64,000 nt of DNA from Cristatella mucedo (taxonomy: Eukaryota > Bryozoa > Phylactolaemata > Cristatellidae), in contig WPIO01000040.1 of NCBI GenBank assembly GCA_009760855.2, positions 2,653,501 to 2,717,500 of the forward strand, in the 5' to 3' direction. Both the position numbers and the translations under genes were made by a program. Within the stretch, counting starts at the first letter, position 1, and each line of letters starts with the position of its first letter. Below, in pieces: positions 63,900 through 64,000 of this stretch. A model generated the notes under the pieces. The model was not told where the DNA came from and did not search any database. It was given only the letters and a program-made list of their open reading frames with translations.

Positions 63900-64000
63900 A
63901 CTCCGCTGCGAAATCCAATACGAATTCCGCTGCAGAGTTCGCTGCGAAATCCGCTAATCCGAAATCCGCTAATCCGAAATCCGCTAATCCGAAATCCGCT
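63900..64000. repeat. 15-bp tandem repeat running off the window end
   Basis: Units of aatccgaaatccgct repeat three to four times at about 63945-64000, preceded by looser gaactccgctgcgaaatcc-type copies from 63845. The array continues past the window. Confidence 0.85.

Overview
This is animal nuclear DNA, probably from an intron-rich invertebrate. The evidence is a split O-GlcNAc transferase gene with at least 17 exons, tRNA-derived SINEs, L2/CR1-like LINE fragments, hAT elements and long dinucleotide arrays. The species cannot be named from the sequence. No prokaryotic operons, true tRNA/rRNA genes or CRISPR arrays were seen.

Layout. 1-15.4 kb: gene-poor repeat DNA. It holds a decayed LINE with a reverse-transcriptase domain, two SINE families (called SINE-A and SINE-B here), an 18-bp minisatellite, and very long (TC), (GA), (GT) and (AT) arrays. 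15.412-38.750 kb: one AT-rich endogenous virus-like element of about 23.3 kb, bounded by inverted repeats of about 136 bp. Its genes mark it as a Maverick/Polinton (adintovirus-like) element: protein-primed DNA polymerase B, retroviral-type integrase, FtsK/HerA-type packaging ATPase, adenain-like protease, double-jelly-roll major capsid protein, a candidate penton, a phospholipase A2-domain protein, a YqaJ-type nuclease, an HNH-AP2 nuclease, and three fibre-like genes with phage-type repeats. Most hallmark genes carry stops or frameshifts, and two LINE 3' fragments have landed inside it, so it is an old, inactive copy. 38.75-45.2 kb: repeats and a broken hAT-type transposase with a SINE inside it. 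45.26-58.0 kb: the host OGT gene on the minus strand, whose visible exons are all open and in phase. 58.3-58.85 kb: a divergent promoter region with ETS and YY1-like sites. 58.85-59.59 kb: a two-exon host gene joining a MYND zinc finger, a ubiquitin-like region and a UBA-like tail. 59.9-64 kb: LINE fragments, a CpG-rich block with a CTG run, and AT/AC microsatellites.

How the parts relate. The element carries a replication set (polymerase, nuclease), an integration set (integrase, inverted repeats) and a virion set (capsid, protease, ATPase, PLA2 protein, fibres). This suggests a former virus able to make particles and to integrate. The host part is a divergent pair, OGT and the MYND gene, sharing a CpG-rich promoter. 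The intact OGT exons beside a heavily broken element argue that the element's frameshifts are real decay and not sequencing error.
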